A DNA stretch of 64,000 bases from Intestinimonas butyriciproducens. GTDB lineage: Bacteria > Bacillota > Clostridia > Oscillospirales > Oscillospiraceae. Shown one piece after another: positions 43,445 through 51,606 of the stretch. The stretch is taken from the NCBI RefSeq assembly GCF_004154955.1, contig NZ_CP011524.1, positions 2,232,001 to 2,296,000 of the forward strand, in the 5' to 3' direction. The position numbers were made by a program, and so were the translations under genes. Under the pieces are notes generated by a model. The model had not been told where the DNA came from and did not search any database. It saw nothing but the letters and a program-made list of their open reading frames with translations. Each line of letters begins with the position of its first letter. Within the stretch, counting starts at the first letter, position 1.

Positions 43445-43821
43445 TACAGCACAACCCCCCGGTCATCCGAATGTGACCGGGGGGCTACACGTGATTCTGG
43501 ATTTCGATCAAATTGGTTACCTCTGACTTTCTGCGGATTTTTAACGCGCCAAACATCCGGTGCCTTGGGGAAACGACCTTTGCTTGCAGTTACCACTCGT
43601 ACAACCAGTCGCACATTCGGTTCCGTCGTCTGCGATACTTCGCTGGAGGTTTGCCGTGTGCCTTCTCACGATCAGTGAGCCTTGTCAGGGAACTTGCGCT
43701 GCGGGGGTGGTTTTCCTTTGCCTCTGGACCTTCAACGCGGTGGACGCCGCCTAGGTTCGACGCCCGGTAAAGGGATTCGTGAGCTTTGCCTTAGTACATC
43801 GGACTCACCTCATCCTTTCTG
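43445..43821 (-). ncRNA. Candidate structured non-coding RNA, about 375 nt, unidentified
   Basis: A strong minus-strand promoter is followed by about 375 bases without a long reading frame or ribosome binding site, ending in a hairpin at 43484-43455 (CCCCCCGGTCA and its complement, then TTGTGCTGT). The interior contains pairings such as GTGAG/CTCAC, CTCAC/GTGAG and GCGGC-type stems near the 5' half. I checked it for the tell-tale motifs of RNase P RNA (GAGGAAAGTCC), tmRNA (tag and TTCGA arm), SRP RNA and T-box; none fits. Length is in the range of known housekeeping RNAs, so a divergent known family is possible. Confidence 0.55.
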
Positions 43822-43826
43822 GTTAT

Positions 43827-43855
43827 ATAATACAACATAATTGCAGTTTTGTCAA
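43827..43855 (-). promoter_or_regulatory. Sigma-A promoter of the candidate ncRNA
   Basis: On the minus strand TTGACA (43855-43850), 17 bases, TATTAT (43832-43827). The -35 is perfect. It lies 56 bases after the spoVAC stop on the same strand, with no terminator between. Confidence 0.82.
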
Positions 43856-43910
43856 GCTCTATTTGTAAGAAATTCTAAAAACTTATGTAGAGAGGGGACT
43901 TCCCCTCCCT

Positions 43911-44354
43911 TCAGCCTCTGAAAAAGAGGACCAGAAGAATCCCATAGAGAATCGACGCGCTGATCCCAAACACCAGGACCGGCCCCGCCACGGTGAACAG
44001 CTTGGCCCCGGTGCCGGTGATGAACCCCTCGCTTTTGAACTCCAGCGCCGGAGAGACCATGGCGTTGGCGAAGCCGGTGATGGGCACCAGCGTGCCCGCT
44101 CCCGCCCGCTTGGCCAGCTTGTCGAAGAGCCCCAGTCCCGTAAGCAGAGCGGCTGCGAAAATGAGGGTCATCGATACGGCGCTCCCTGCGTCCTCCGCCG
44201 TGAGTCCCGCCTTTTTGTACAGGTTCAGCAGCCCTTGTCCCACCGTGCAGATCAGTCCGCCGATCACAAACGCCCATATCAAATTTTTTAGGATGGGCGA
44301 GGGTTTGGACTTGCCGTTGACATACTCCCCATATTCCTTATTGGTCATATCCAT
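43911..44354 (-). CDS. spoVAC: Stage V sporulation protein AC
   Basis: A 147-residue membrane protein with about four TMs. SpoVAC is part of the forespore channel for dipicolinic acid. Diagnostic regions: WAFVIGGLICTVGQGLLNLY, TGLGLFDKLAKRAGAGTLVPITGFANAM and EGFITGTGAKLFTVAGPV. ATG 44354 follows AGGAGG. In most spore formers it lies in spoVAC-D-E; here no spoVAD or spoVAE is beside it within the window. Confidence 0.95.
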   Translation of the reverse strand: MDMTNKEYGEYVNGKSKPSPILKNLIWAFVIGGLICTVGQGLLNLYKKAGLTAEDAGSAVSMTLIFAAALLTGLGLFDKLAKRAGAGTLVPITGFANAMVSPALEFKSEGFITGTGAKLFTVAGPVLVFGISASILYGILLVLFFRG

Positions 44355-44390
44355 AAAACGCTTCCTCCTTTGGCTCGCATAGTTTTCCCC

Positions 44391-44419
44391 TTGACAGTAA
44401 AAAACATGCGTGTTATACT
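44391..44419 (+). promoter_or_regulatory. Sigma-A promoter upstream of the DUF6530-like gene
   Basis: TTGACA (44391-44396), 17 bases, TATACT (44414-44419). Transcription should start at about 44426, inside an octamer array. Confidence 0.88.
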
Positions 44420-44423
44420 CACA

Positions 44424-44455
44424 TTACTAAATTACTTATTTACTAATTTACTAAA
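44424..44455 (+). repeat. Four tandem octamers TTACTNAW at the transcription start
   Basis: TTACTAAA, TTACTTAT, TTACTAAT and TTACTAAA follow one another with an exact period of 8, starting at 44424, 44432, 44440 and 44448. They begin four bases after the -10 box and end just before the GGAG site. The complement (TTAGTAA units) resembles GntR/YtrA-type operators. Such an array could bind a repressor oligomer or act in the leader RNA. Confidence 0.85.
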
Positions 44456-44468
44456 TGGAGGCATTGCC

Positions 44469-44951
44469 ATGAAGATCCCCACCGCACTCAGGCACAAACC
44501 GGTCATCGTAGCTGAGGACTATGAGCACGTTGACGGTCGGAACGCCTATCAAACCGACACTAAGGGCCTCTCTCTGGGCCTTGCACAATGGAACGACCGG
44601 GGCAAAGTGGACATTTCCGCCAAAGTCTGGCGCTATACCGGCGAAAAGTGGTCCCGGCAGTCGGAGGAGCTCCCTCTCCACCGGGTCCTGGACCTGGCCA
44701 TCCTCACCTGTCGCTCCCTGCTCTATTTCCGGGAGGAGGCCTACCGCTACCCAAAGGGCTACGACGAGGCCCACCCGGTCATCGACCGGGTGGGCCTCCA
44801 GGGGGATGCCATGACGGTGGCGGTCTGCACGGAAAACGACCATATCAGTGAGGATGTCCGCCTCTTTCGGGAGGCTCTGAGCCGGGACGGAGAGCTTCTG
44901 GGGGAGCGGATGCGGCTCCTTGCCGGTCTTTTGAAGGAGATGGGCTACTGA
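44469..44951 (+). CDS. Hypothetical protein, DUF6530-like
   Basis: A 160-residue soluble protein: MKIPTALRHKPVIVAEDYEH, then AQWNDRGKVDISAKVWRYTG and WSRQSEELPLHRVLDLAIL. DUF6530 is my best match from memory. Start ATG 44469 behind GGAG. It is the first gene downstream of the octamer array; the GIY-YIG-like gene overlaps it by one base. Confidence 0.7.
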   Translation: MKIPTALRHKPVIVAEDYEHVDGRNAYQTDTKGLSLGLAQWNDRGKVDISAKVWRYTGEKWSRQSEELPLHRVLDLAILTCRSLLYFREEAYRYPKGYDEAHPVIDRVGLQGDAMTVAVCTENDHISEDVRLFREALSRDGELLGERMRLLAGLLKEMGY

Positions 44952-45316
44952 TGTCCACCAGTGCGGAACGGAAAAAGGAGCTCACCGCCGCCTACAAGTC
45001 TCGTCCCACCGAGGGCGGTATCTGTGCCATTCGGAATACCGTCTCCGGGCGGATCCTGGTGCTCACCGCGATGGATCCCAGAGGTCAGCAGAACCGCTTT
45101 CTCTTTTCCGCGTCCACCGGCTCCTGCACCTTTCTTCCCCTTCAGGAGGATTGGTCCCGCTGCGGCGCCTCCGCTTTCACCTTTGAGATCCTGGAGACCC
45201 TGAAAAAGCGCCCCGAGCAGACCGACCGCGCCTACCGGGAGGACCTGGAGGTGCTGGCCGAGGCGTGGAAAGAGCGGTTGACGGCAGAGGGTGCTCTGCT
45301 GTATAATAAAAAATAA
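44951..45316 (+). CDS. GIY-YIG nuclease family-like small protein
   Basis: A 121-residue protein of the kind annotated as GIY-YIG family in Clostridia: KKELTAAYKSRPTEGGICAIR, SGRILVLTAMD, RFLFSASTGSC and FTFEILETLKKR. The GIY and YIG tripeptides themselves are degenerate (GGIC and LVL), so nuclease activity is doubtful. TGATG overlap with the gene upstream shows translational coupling. Confidence 0.7.
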   Translation: MSTSAERKKELTAAYKSRPTEGGICAIRNTVSGRILVLTAMDPRGQQNRFLFSASTGSCTFLPLQEDWSRCGASAFTFEILETLKKRPEQTDRAYREDLEVLAEAWKERLTAEGALLYNKK

Positions 45317-45361
45317 TCCAATCAATATTTTTTTATAACGCAGAGGGGACGGGGATCCTAC

Positions 45362-46762
45362 GTGGGAGCAACCACACCGGCAAGGCTGACGGGCGGCGGA
45401 GACCGCCTGCGTATTCTGGCCCATCTGGCCTGGCCCGCCATCATCGAGCAGATCTTGGGCACGATGGTGAGCTATGTGGACACCGGCATGGTGGGGGTCC
45501 TGGGCGCCACATCCACAGCGGCGGTGGCCATCAACGCCGCCTCCATCTGGCTGGTCAACGGCACCTTGGCCGGGATCGGCGTTGGCTATTCGGTCCAGGT
45601 GGCCAATGCCATCGGGGCGGGTGACCCGGAGCAGGCCCGCCGTGTCATCCGGCAGGCGGTGCTGGCCACTGCGGCTGCCGGTCTGGCCGTCCTGGCCGTG
45701 TTCCAGCTTTTGGCCTCCTATATCCCTGTCTGGCTGGGTGCCAAGCCGGAGGTGCTCCCTTATGCCGTGGAGTATCTGCGCTTTTACTCCCTGGGCCTTC
45801 CCTTCGCGGCCGCGGTATCTGTCTTCTCCTCCATTTTGAGGTGCATGGGAGACACCAAGCGGCCGCTGCTCTTCAACACAGCGGCCAACCTGCTCAACAT
45901 CGTCTTTAACTTCTTCCTTATTTACGAGACTCGGCCCGTCTCCCTGCTGGGCCGCACTGTCACCATTCCAGGGGCCGGACTGGGCGTGGCCGGCGCCGCT
46001 ATCGCCTCGGCCATGGCCCTTGCAGCCGCCGGTGTCCTCACCTTCCGCGCCGCCTTTGACCGTCGGCGGGAGATCCACATCGAATGGGGAGAGGATTTTC
46101 ATCCGGACAGGGCCATCATCCGGCAGGCGGTCCACTTGGGCGTTCCTTATATCGCGGAGCGCGCCACCATCAACCTGGGCCAGGTCGCCATGACCTTTGT
46201 GGTGGCCAAGCTGGGCACAGTGGCCCTGGCCGCCAACCATATCGCCACCACTGCAGAGGGACTGTGTTATCTCCCGGCCTACGGCATCTCTTTTGCCGCC
46301 ACCGCCCTGGTGGGACAGTCGGTGGGGGCCAAAAATCGGGAGGACGCCAGGGCCTATGGCACCTTGGCGGGCATTGCCGGCTTTCTCCTCTGCTCCGCCA
46401 CAGGGTTGGCCCTCTTCTTCCTGGCCCGCCCTCTGGCCGGGCTCTTCACCACGGATCAGGCGGTCATCGACCAGGCCGCGCTGGTGCTGCGCATCGTGTC
46501 TGTGTCAGAACCCTTCTTTGCCGCCTTCATCGTGCTCTCCGGCGCCCTTCGCGGCGCCCACGATGTGCGCTTTCCCATGTTCCTGGCCCTCTTCTGTATG
46601 TGGGGGGTCCGGGTGGTCTGCGCCCCCATTCTGGTCTTTGTACTGGATGTGGGCCTGGCGGGCGTCTGGACCGCCATGGCGGCCGATCTCATCTTCCGCG
46701 GCGTGCTGTGCGCCTTTCGCTGGAAAAGTGGGCGCTGGGTGGCCAAGGCCGGGCTGGAGTAA
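45362..46762 (+). CDS. MATE family efflux transporter
   Basis: A 466-residue, 12-TM multidrug/toxin extruder. Diagnostic sequences: HLAWPAIIEQILGTMVSYVDTGMVG, SILRCMGDTKRPL and the second-half HIATTAEGLCYLPAYGISFAATALVGQ. GTG 45362 is the start, with a GGGGA site; the next ATG would remove the first TM. Na+ or H+ driven export of cationic drugs or metabolites. Substrate unknown. The second MATE gene at 58135 is of a different subgroup. Confidence 0.9.
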   Translation: MGATTPARLTGGGDRLRILAHLAWPAIIEQILGTMVSYVDTGMVGVLGATSTAAVAINAASIWLVNGTLAGIGVGYSVQVANAIGAGDPEQARRVIRQAVLATAAAGLAVLAVFQLLASYIPVWLGAKPEVLPYAVEYLRFYSLGLPFAAAVSVFSSILRCMGDTKRPLLFNTAANLLNIVFNFFLIYETRPVSLLGRTVTIPGAGLGVAGAAIASAMALAAAGVLTFRAAFDRRREIHIEWGEDFHPDRAIIRQAVHLGVPYIAERATINLGQVAMTFVVAKLGTVALAANHIATTAEGLCYLPAYGISFAATALVGQSVGAKNREDARAYGTLAGIAGFLLCSATGLALFFLARPLAGLFTTDQAVIDQAALVLRIVSVSEPFFAAFIVLSGALRGAHDVRFPMFLALFCMWGVRVVCAPILVFVLDVGLAGVWTAMAADLIFRGVLCAFRWKSGRWVAKAGLE

Positions 46763-46896
46763 ATGTTCTCCGGAATCTGACCCTGCCCGGCCAGCTCTAT
46801 ATCCGCCGCGTCAACAGGTGGACTTTCCGCGTCGCCGTCACGGTCGCCGCAAGTCCGCCGAATCGATGGGTTCTGATACAAAGTCAATACAAAGTG

Positions 46897-46926
46897 GGGG
46901 CCATCGTTTCTGGAAACGATGGCCCC
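46897..46926. terminator. Hairpin between MATE and murC genes
   Basis: A 14-bp stem GGGGCCATCGTTTC and its complement with a 2-base loop. Both exits are T-poor (TAAAAATATG on plus, CACTTTG on minus), so termination efficiency is uncertain. Confidence 0.6.
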
Positions 46927-46955
46927 TAAAAATATGCTGATTCAAGTTGGTACGC

Positions 46956-48326
46956 TCACGCTTCGCCGATCAGGGCCTCCCCGGCGGTGTAGATGTCTCC
47001 CGCCCCCACGGTGAGGATGAGGTCGCCCGGCCGGGCCAGCTCCCGCAGGGCCGCCGTCACCTCCGGCAGGGTGGCGCAGTAGCGGGCCCCCGGGATCCGG
47101 GCCGCCAGATCCTTGGAGGAGATGCCGATGTCATTGGTCTCCCTGGCGGCATAGATCTCTGCCAGCAGGGCCACGTCCGGCTGCTTGAGCACCTCTACAA
47201 AGTCATCGAAGAGCGCCGCCGTGCGGGTGTAGGTGTGGGGCTGGAAGGCGCAGATTACCCTCTGATAGCCCAGAGTGTGCGCGGCATCCAGCAGCGCCTT
47301 CAGCTCGCCTGGGTGATGGGCGTAGTCGTCATAGATCTCCGCGCCGCGAAAGCTCCCCTTATACTCGAAGCGGCGCCCCGCCCCGCCGAACTGCCCCAGT
47401 CCGCGCTCCACCGCCTCTCCGGACACCCCCAGGGCGGCGGCGGCGGCGGCGGCGGCCAGGGCGTTCTTTACATTATGGAGCCCGGGCACCCGCAGGGAGA
47501 CATGGGCAAACCGCTCCCCCCGCAGGATGATGTCAAAGCTGGGCAGCCCCTTTGACCAAGTGAGGCCCGCGGCATGCACGTCGCCCTCCTCCAGGCCGAA
47601 GGTGGTGACGGGTCGGGTCTCGCCCGCCAGGGTGTGCATGGTGTTCTCATCGTCCCGGTTGGCAATGATGCGCCCGCCCTCAGGCACCAGATCGGCAAAG
47701 GCCCGGAAGGAGCTCTCCACATCCTCCAGGTCCTTGAAAAAGTCCAGATGATCGGCCTCAATGTTCAGGATGACGGCAATGGTGGGGAAAAAAGAGAGGA
47801 AGGAGTTGCAATACTCGCAGGATTCCAGGATGATGGTGTCCCCGGCGCCCACCCTGTGGCCCGCCCCCAGCAGGGGCAGGGTGCCGCCGATCATCACGGT
47901 GGGGTCCAGTCCCGCCGCCATGATGATATGGGTGCACATGGAGGTGGTGGTGGTCTTGCCGTGGGTCCCGGAAATACACAGAGCGTTTTGATATCCCTTC
48001 ATAATGGCGCCCCATGCCTGAGCCCGTTCAAAGACGGGTATCCCCCGCGCCCGGGCCGCCGCGATCTCAGGGTTGCTGTCGTGGACGGCGGCGGTACGGA
48101 TGATAAGCTCCGCATCCCCCACATTTTCCTCTCTGTGGCCGATGGCCACGGGAATCCCCAGGTTCCGGAGATGTGCTACGGCGGGGCCCTCCCGCATATC
48201 GGAACCGGTGATGACCATGCCCGCACCGTGGAGGACCTCCGCCAGCGGAGACATGGACACACCGCCGATCCCCACCAGATGGGCCCGGCGACCGGGGGCG
48301 ATATAGGTATGGATGTTGTGATCCAT
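46956..48326 (-). CDS. murC: UDP-N-acetylmuramate--L-alanine ligase
   Basis: A 456-residue Mur ligase that adds L-Ala to UDP-MurNAc. VGIGGVSMSPLAEVLHGAG is the Rossmann N-domain, ISGTHGKTTTTSM the P-loop, ADHLDFFKDLEDVESSF and ILNIE sit in the central domain, and YDDYAHHPGELKALL is in the C domain (the HP motif). ATG 48326 follows AAAGGGTG. Divergent from the CCA-adding enzyme. Essential for peptidoglycan. Confidence 0.96.
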   Translation of the reverse strand: MDHNIHTYIAPGRRAHLVGIGGVSMSPLAEVLHGAGMVITGSDMREGPAVAHLRNLGIPVAIGHREENVGDAELIIRTAAVHDSNPEIAAARARGIPVFERAQAWGAIMKGYQNALCISGTHGKTTTTSMCTHIIMAAGLDPTVMIGGTLPLLGAGHRVGAGDTIILESCEYCNSFLSFFPTIAVILNIEADHLDFFKDLEDVESSFRAFADLVPEGGRIIANRDDENTMHTLAGETRPVTTFGLEEGDVHAAGLTWSKGLPSFDIILRGERFAHVSLRVPGLHNVKNALAAAAAAAALGVSGEAVERGLGQFGGAGRRFEYKGSFRGAEIYDDYAHHPGELKALLDAAHTLGYQRVICAFQPHTYTRTAALFDDFVEVLKQPDVALLAEIYAARETNDIGISSKDLAARIPGARYCATLPEVTAALRELARPGDLILTVGAGDIYTAGEALIGEA

Positions 48327-48436
48327 GGGTTTACACACCCTTTTTCAAAGTTTATAATGGGACTATTCTCAAATATTATATTATACGGCCATTATAGACC
48401 TCAGGCAAGCAAAAGATACCAAAAAGGGGAGAGAAG

Positions 48437-49444
48437 ATGGATTGGAATCAGGTGCCCACCCCGGTACGGGTCTGCTGCGCCGCCCTCTGGGAGGCCGGAT
48501 ACGAGGCCTGCCCCGTGGGCGGCTGTATTCGGGACACCCTGCTGGGGCGGCCGCCCGGGGATTGGGATGTGGCCTCCTCCGCTCTTCCGGAGACGGTAGT
48601 CTCCCTCTTCCCCCGCACCGTACCCACGGGCCTCCGCCACGGCACCGTGACCGTGCTGCTGGGAGACATGTCTTTGGAGGTCACTGCTTTCCGGCGGGAG
48701 GGCGACTATGCCGACGGGCGGCATCCGGACGCCGTGTCTTTCGGCGTGGGGCTCCGGGAGGACCTGGCCCGCCGCGACTTTACCGTGAACGCCATGGCTC
48801 TGCGCCGGGATGGGACCCTGGCAGACCCCTTCGGTGGGCAGGCAGATCTGGACGCGGGACTGATCCGCTGTGTGGGAAACCCGGACCGCCGCTTTCAGGA
48901 GGACGCGTTGCGCCTGCTGCGGGCCGTGCGCTTCGCCGCCCAGTTGGACTTCACCCTGGAGAACGGTACCGCCGCCGCCCTGCACCGAAACGCCGGTCGT
49001 CTGGACCTTGTATCCGGTGAGCGCGTCAAGGCGGAGCTGGAGAAGATCCTGCTCTCCCCCCGCCCCGCCCTGGCCGCTCTCCCCGCTGAACTGGGTATGC
49101 TCACCCGCTTCGGAGTTCCCGCCGCCCCTGTGGACCTGCGCGGCCTGGAGAGCCTTCCCCCCACGCCCGAAGTCCGCTGGCGGCGATTCTGCCGGGTCTC
49201 CGGCCTGGATATCACGCGCCTCCCCGTGGAGAGGCGCATCCGCCGCGCGGTGCTCCGCTCGGAGGGCCCCGAGCCGGTCCTCACCGGGCGTGACCTCTAT
49301 GACCTGGGCCTGCGGGGCGGCGAGATCGGCAGGGTGCGCAAGGCCCTGGAGGCCTTTGTGCTGGCACACCCCGAGGCAAATACCCGGAGGGCCCTGCTGG
49401 ACAGGGCAGATGCACTCAAAGAGGGCCTGAGGCCGCCGGAATGA
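48437..49444 (+). CDS. cca: CCA tRNA nucleotidyltransferase
   Basis: A 335-residue class II nucleotidyltransferase that builds or repairs tRNA CCA ends. The palm holds CPVGGCIRDTLLGRPPGDWD, with the metal pair (DWD), and EDLARRDFTVNAMALR. FQEDALRLLRAVRFAAQLDF is the neck. ATG 48437 after GGGGAGAG. The 3' end overlaps the first arm of the terminator. Confidence 0.93.
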   Translation: MDWNQVPTPVRVCCAALWEAGYEACPVGGCIRDTLLGRPPGDWDVASSALPETVVSLFPRTVPTGLRHGTVTVLLGDMSLEVTAFRREGDYADGRHPDAVSFGVGLREDLARRDFTVNAMALRRDGTLADPFGGQADLDAGLIRCVGNPDRRFQEDALRLLRAVRFAAQLDFTLENGTAAALHRNAGRLDLVSGERVKAELEKILLSPRPALAALPAELGMLTRFGVPAAPVDLRGLESLPPTPEVRWRRFCRVSGLDITRLPVERRIRRAVLRSEGPEPVLTGRDLYDLGLRGGEIGRVRKALEAFVLAHPEANTRRALLDRADALKEGLRPPE

Positions 49445-49470
49445 CCGGCGGCCTCAGGCCCTCTCTTTAT
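49421..49470. terminator. Bidirectional terminator overlapping the end of cca
   Basis: A 19-bp perfect stem (49421-49439 with 49445-49463, loop AATGA, so the cca stop lies in the loop). TCTTTATATTTT follows. The first arm is cca coding sequence. Confidence 0.88.
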
Positions 49471-49498
49471 ATTTTATACTGCTATGCCCTCCGGGGCC

Positions 49499-50086
49499 TC
49501 AGGTGTGGAAGAGAGTGGCGAAGAGCTTATAATCCTCCTGCATCTTGGGCAATAATGGGTAAGAATACTGGTGGAGGGCCCAGTCGATGACCACGCCCCG
49601 GAAATGACGAAAGCAAAAATCCGCCACCCACTCCGGCGGATGTTCCGGCCTCAGGAGGCCCTCCCCCTCCGCCTGACGGAAACAGTCCAGCATGGCCCTG
49701 AGCGTATAGCGGGTGGCGTCCATGCTCCTGGTCCCCGGCTCGGCGATGCGCCGCTGATAATAGCGGCCGATGAGCTCTCCGCTTTGCTCCATGAATTTGG
49801 CATAAGCCGAAAGGATACGCCACAGCCGCAGGTCCGGCGGCTCTCCCTCATGTCCCGCCAGCGCCCCCGCCATATAGTCGTCCAGAGGGGCGAACCCGCT
49901 CTCCAGGAGGGCCTCCTTAGAGGAAAAATGATGGTAGAAGGCGCCTGTAGTGATTCCCGCCTCCTTGCAGATGTCCCGGATGGACACCTTGTCAAAGCCC
50001 CGGTCCCGCATCAGGTCCAGCGCTGCATTCAGGATCCTGCGCTCCGTCTCTTTCCCCTGGAGCTTCCTCCGCTGGGCGTAATCCAT
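49499..50086 (-). CDS. TetR family regulator
   Basis: A 195-residue repressor. The HTH is ILNAALDLMRDRGFDKVSIRDICKEAGITTGAFYHHFSSKEAL, with a C-terminal ligand/dimer domain. ATG 50086 follows GGGGGAAA. Divergent from degV, whose promoter carries a TetR-type palindrome, so it probably represses degV and possibly itself. Confidence 0.93.
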   Translation of the reverse strand: MDYAQRRKLQGKETERRILNAALDLMRDRGFDKVSIRDICKEAGITTGAFYHHFSSKEALLESGFAPLDDYMAGALAGHEGEPPDLRLWRILSAYAKFMEQSGELIGRYYQRRIAEPGTRSMDATRYTLRAMLDCFRQAEGEGLLRPEHPPEWVADFCFRHFRGVVIDWALHQYSYPLLPKMQEDYKLFATLFHT

Positions 50087-50107
50087 CTTGTTTCCCCCTT
50101 CCGGCAG

Positions 50108-50159
50108 TTGACAAGATATCTTTCGTGTCCTATAATAACTATGGCATAACAATGTTATG
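50108..50159 (+). promoter_or_regulatory. degV promoter with TetR-type operator
   Basis: TTGACA (50108-50113), 17 bases, TATAAT (50131-50136), a perfect consensus. Just after the start point is CATAAC-AAT-GTTATG (50145-50159), a perfect 6-bp inverted repeat. The divergent TetR protein is the natural ligand. Confidence 0.8.
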
Positions 50160-50216
50160 TGATCCTATTATAAGCTGGGGCGGGAGCCCTGTCAATAGAT
50201 GGAGATGATCACCCCT

Positions 50217-51080
50217 ATGGCGCCTCGTAAAATTGCCCTGCTCACCGATTCCACCGCCGATCTGACGACTCAGGTCGCGGAGGAGAACCACATCCACGTC
50301 GTTCCCCTGCGGATCCGCTGTGCCGACGGCGAATATTCCGACGGCGTGGATATCCATGCCGCCGATATCTATACCCGGCTCCGGGCGGGCGAGCTGCCCA
50401 AGACCTCCCTTCCCGCGGGGGAGGACATCACGGCGGCCTTTGACCGCATCCGGGACGAGGGCTATGACGGCGTCATCGCCGTCATGCTCTCAGGGGGCCT
50501 CTCCGGCACCTATAATATGACACGCCTGCTGGCGGAGGAGCGCCGGGACCTTGAGATCAAGGTCTACGACTCGGTGAGCGGTTCTCTGGGCATCGGCGTC
50601 ACCATGCTCCAGTTGGCGGAGGATCTCCGTGCGGGCGCCTCCTGGCGGGAGCTCACCCACAAGCGGGTGCCTCAGCTCATCAAGAACACCTTCCCCTTCT
50701 TCTCCGTGGACACGCTGGAATATCTTCAGCGGGGCGGCCGCATCGGCAAAGTGACCGCCATGGCGGGAACCATGCTCCAGATCAAACCCCTCATCACCTT
50801 TGCCGCCGACGGACAGCTTCAGTCCATCGCCAAGGTGCGCGGGCGGAAACAGGTCATGGACAAGCTCATCGATCTGGTGGTGAAGGCCTGCGGGAATCAC
50901 AAAAAGTACAATCTGGCCGTGGCCAACGGGGGAGCCCCGGAGGAGATGGCCGTCCTCAAGGAAAAGCTGAAGGCGGCCCTCCCTTATTACGACCATATCT
51001 GGGACGGTGAACTGGACGGCACCTTGAGCGTCTACATCGGCGACGGGGTCCTCGGCACCTGCGTGCAGGTCCTGGATTAG
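50217..51080 (+). CDS. DegV family protein
   Basis: A 287-residue fatty-acid-binding protein of the DegV family (as in the Fak kinase system). KIALLTDSTADLTTQVAEEN starts the fold; MLSGGLSGTYNMTRLL contains the lipid-head-group serine loop; FFSVDTLEYLQRGGRIGK and KPLITFAADGQLQSIAKVRG are typical. ATG 50217 gives the normal N terminus, although ATGs at 50199 and 50205 are also possible. Its partner kinase is not in the window. Confidence 0.92.
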   Translation: MAPRKIALLTDSTADLTTQVAEENHIHVVPLRIRCADGEYSDGVDIHAADIYTRLRAGELPKTSLPAGEDITAAFDRIRDEGYDGVIAVMLSGGLSGTYNMTRLLAEERRDLEIKVYDSVSGSLGIGVTMLQLAEDLRAGASWRELTHKRVPQLIKNTFPFFSVDTLEYLQRGGRIGKVTAMAGTMLQIKPLITFAADGQLQSIAKVRGRKQVMDKLIDLVVKACGNHKKYNLAVANGGAPEEMAVLKEKLKAALPYYDHIWDGELDGTLSVYIGDGVLGTCVQVLD

Positions 51081-51129
51081 GGCCTGTTGGAATGCGGCTG
51101 CCATGCCCTTTTTTGTCCTCACACAAGGA

Positions 51130-51173
51130 ATGCCCCCGGTCCGAACCGTGCGTTCGGACCGGGGGCATCTTTT
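51130..51173 (+). terminator. Terminator of degV
   Basis: A 17-bp stem ATGCCCCCGGTCCGAAC and its complement, then CTTTTC. Sits between convergent degV and the DUF2000 gene. Confidence 0.85.
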
Positions 51174-51183
51174 CATCCGCCGC

Positions 51184-51606
51184 TCACCGCAGCAGCGGCA
51201 GGTATCCGGTCAGCCTGTTTACCAGCTTCTTCTTCCCACACAGACACAGGCCCAAGTACCGGTGCTCCTCCTCCCGGGTCCGGGCGGCTTTCTCCAGATA
51301 GGCGGGATAGCTCCTGCAGCACTGGGCCACGTCAGAAAAATCGGCGCAGAAAACGCCGGCAAACCGGGGCTCCCGCAGCCGTTTCCGCAGGGCCCGCAGG
51401 CCGTCGGCGTCGATTTTCAGCACCGGGACAGGGCTGGTGCTGATCCCGGGGTGGAGGCCGCCGTCGCCATCCCGGGCATCCGGACCCACCAGCGCGGGAT
51501 GCCGCTCCCCCAGCGTCATGCCCAGAATGACCGCGGCATTGGCCTGAACGCCCGGCGCCTGGTCCCCATCCAGCACCAGGACGCACTTGATCTCACTCTC
51601 TTCCAA
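51184..51606 (-). CDS. DUF2000 family protein
   Basis: A 140-residue protein: KCVLVLDGDQAPGVQANAAV, GMTLGERHPALVGPDARDGDG, then HPGISTSPVPVLKIDADGL, as in DUF2000. Function unknown. TTG 51606 is the only sensible start, eight bases after AGAGGCGG, and overlaps the EamA gene by 14 bases. It follows the transporter in a three-gene unit. Confidence 0.8.
   Translation of the reverse strand: MEESEIKCVLVLDGDQAPGVQANAAVILGMTLGERHPALVGPDARDGDGGLHPGISTSPVPVLKIDADGLRALRKRLREPRFAGVFCADFSDVAQCCRSYPAYLEKAARTREEEHRYLGLCLCGKKKLVNRLTGYLPLLR

Noticed and set aside
43440-43560. Plus-strand resemblance to a tmRNA 5' end (GGGGGCT followed by TGATTCTGGATTTCGA)
   Set aside because: No tag reading frame, no matching 3' tRNA-like end and no plus-strand terminator; the strong promoter and the hairpin fit transcription from the minus strand.
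43700-43822. Possible RNase P RNA (GAGGTGAGTCC near the 5' end of the candidate RNA)
   Set aside because: The universal GAGGAAAGTCC is not matched, and the position relative to the start is wrong; other conserved RNase P segments are absent.
43852-44277. Minus-strand 141-codon frame overlapping spoVAC
   Set aside because: Frame-shifted reading of the spoVAC gene; spoVAC has the recognisable protein.
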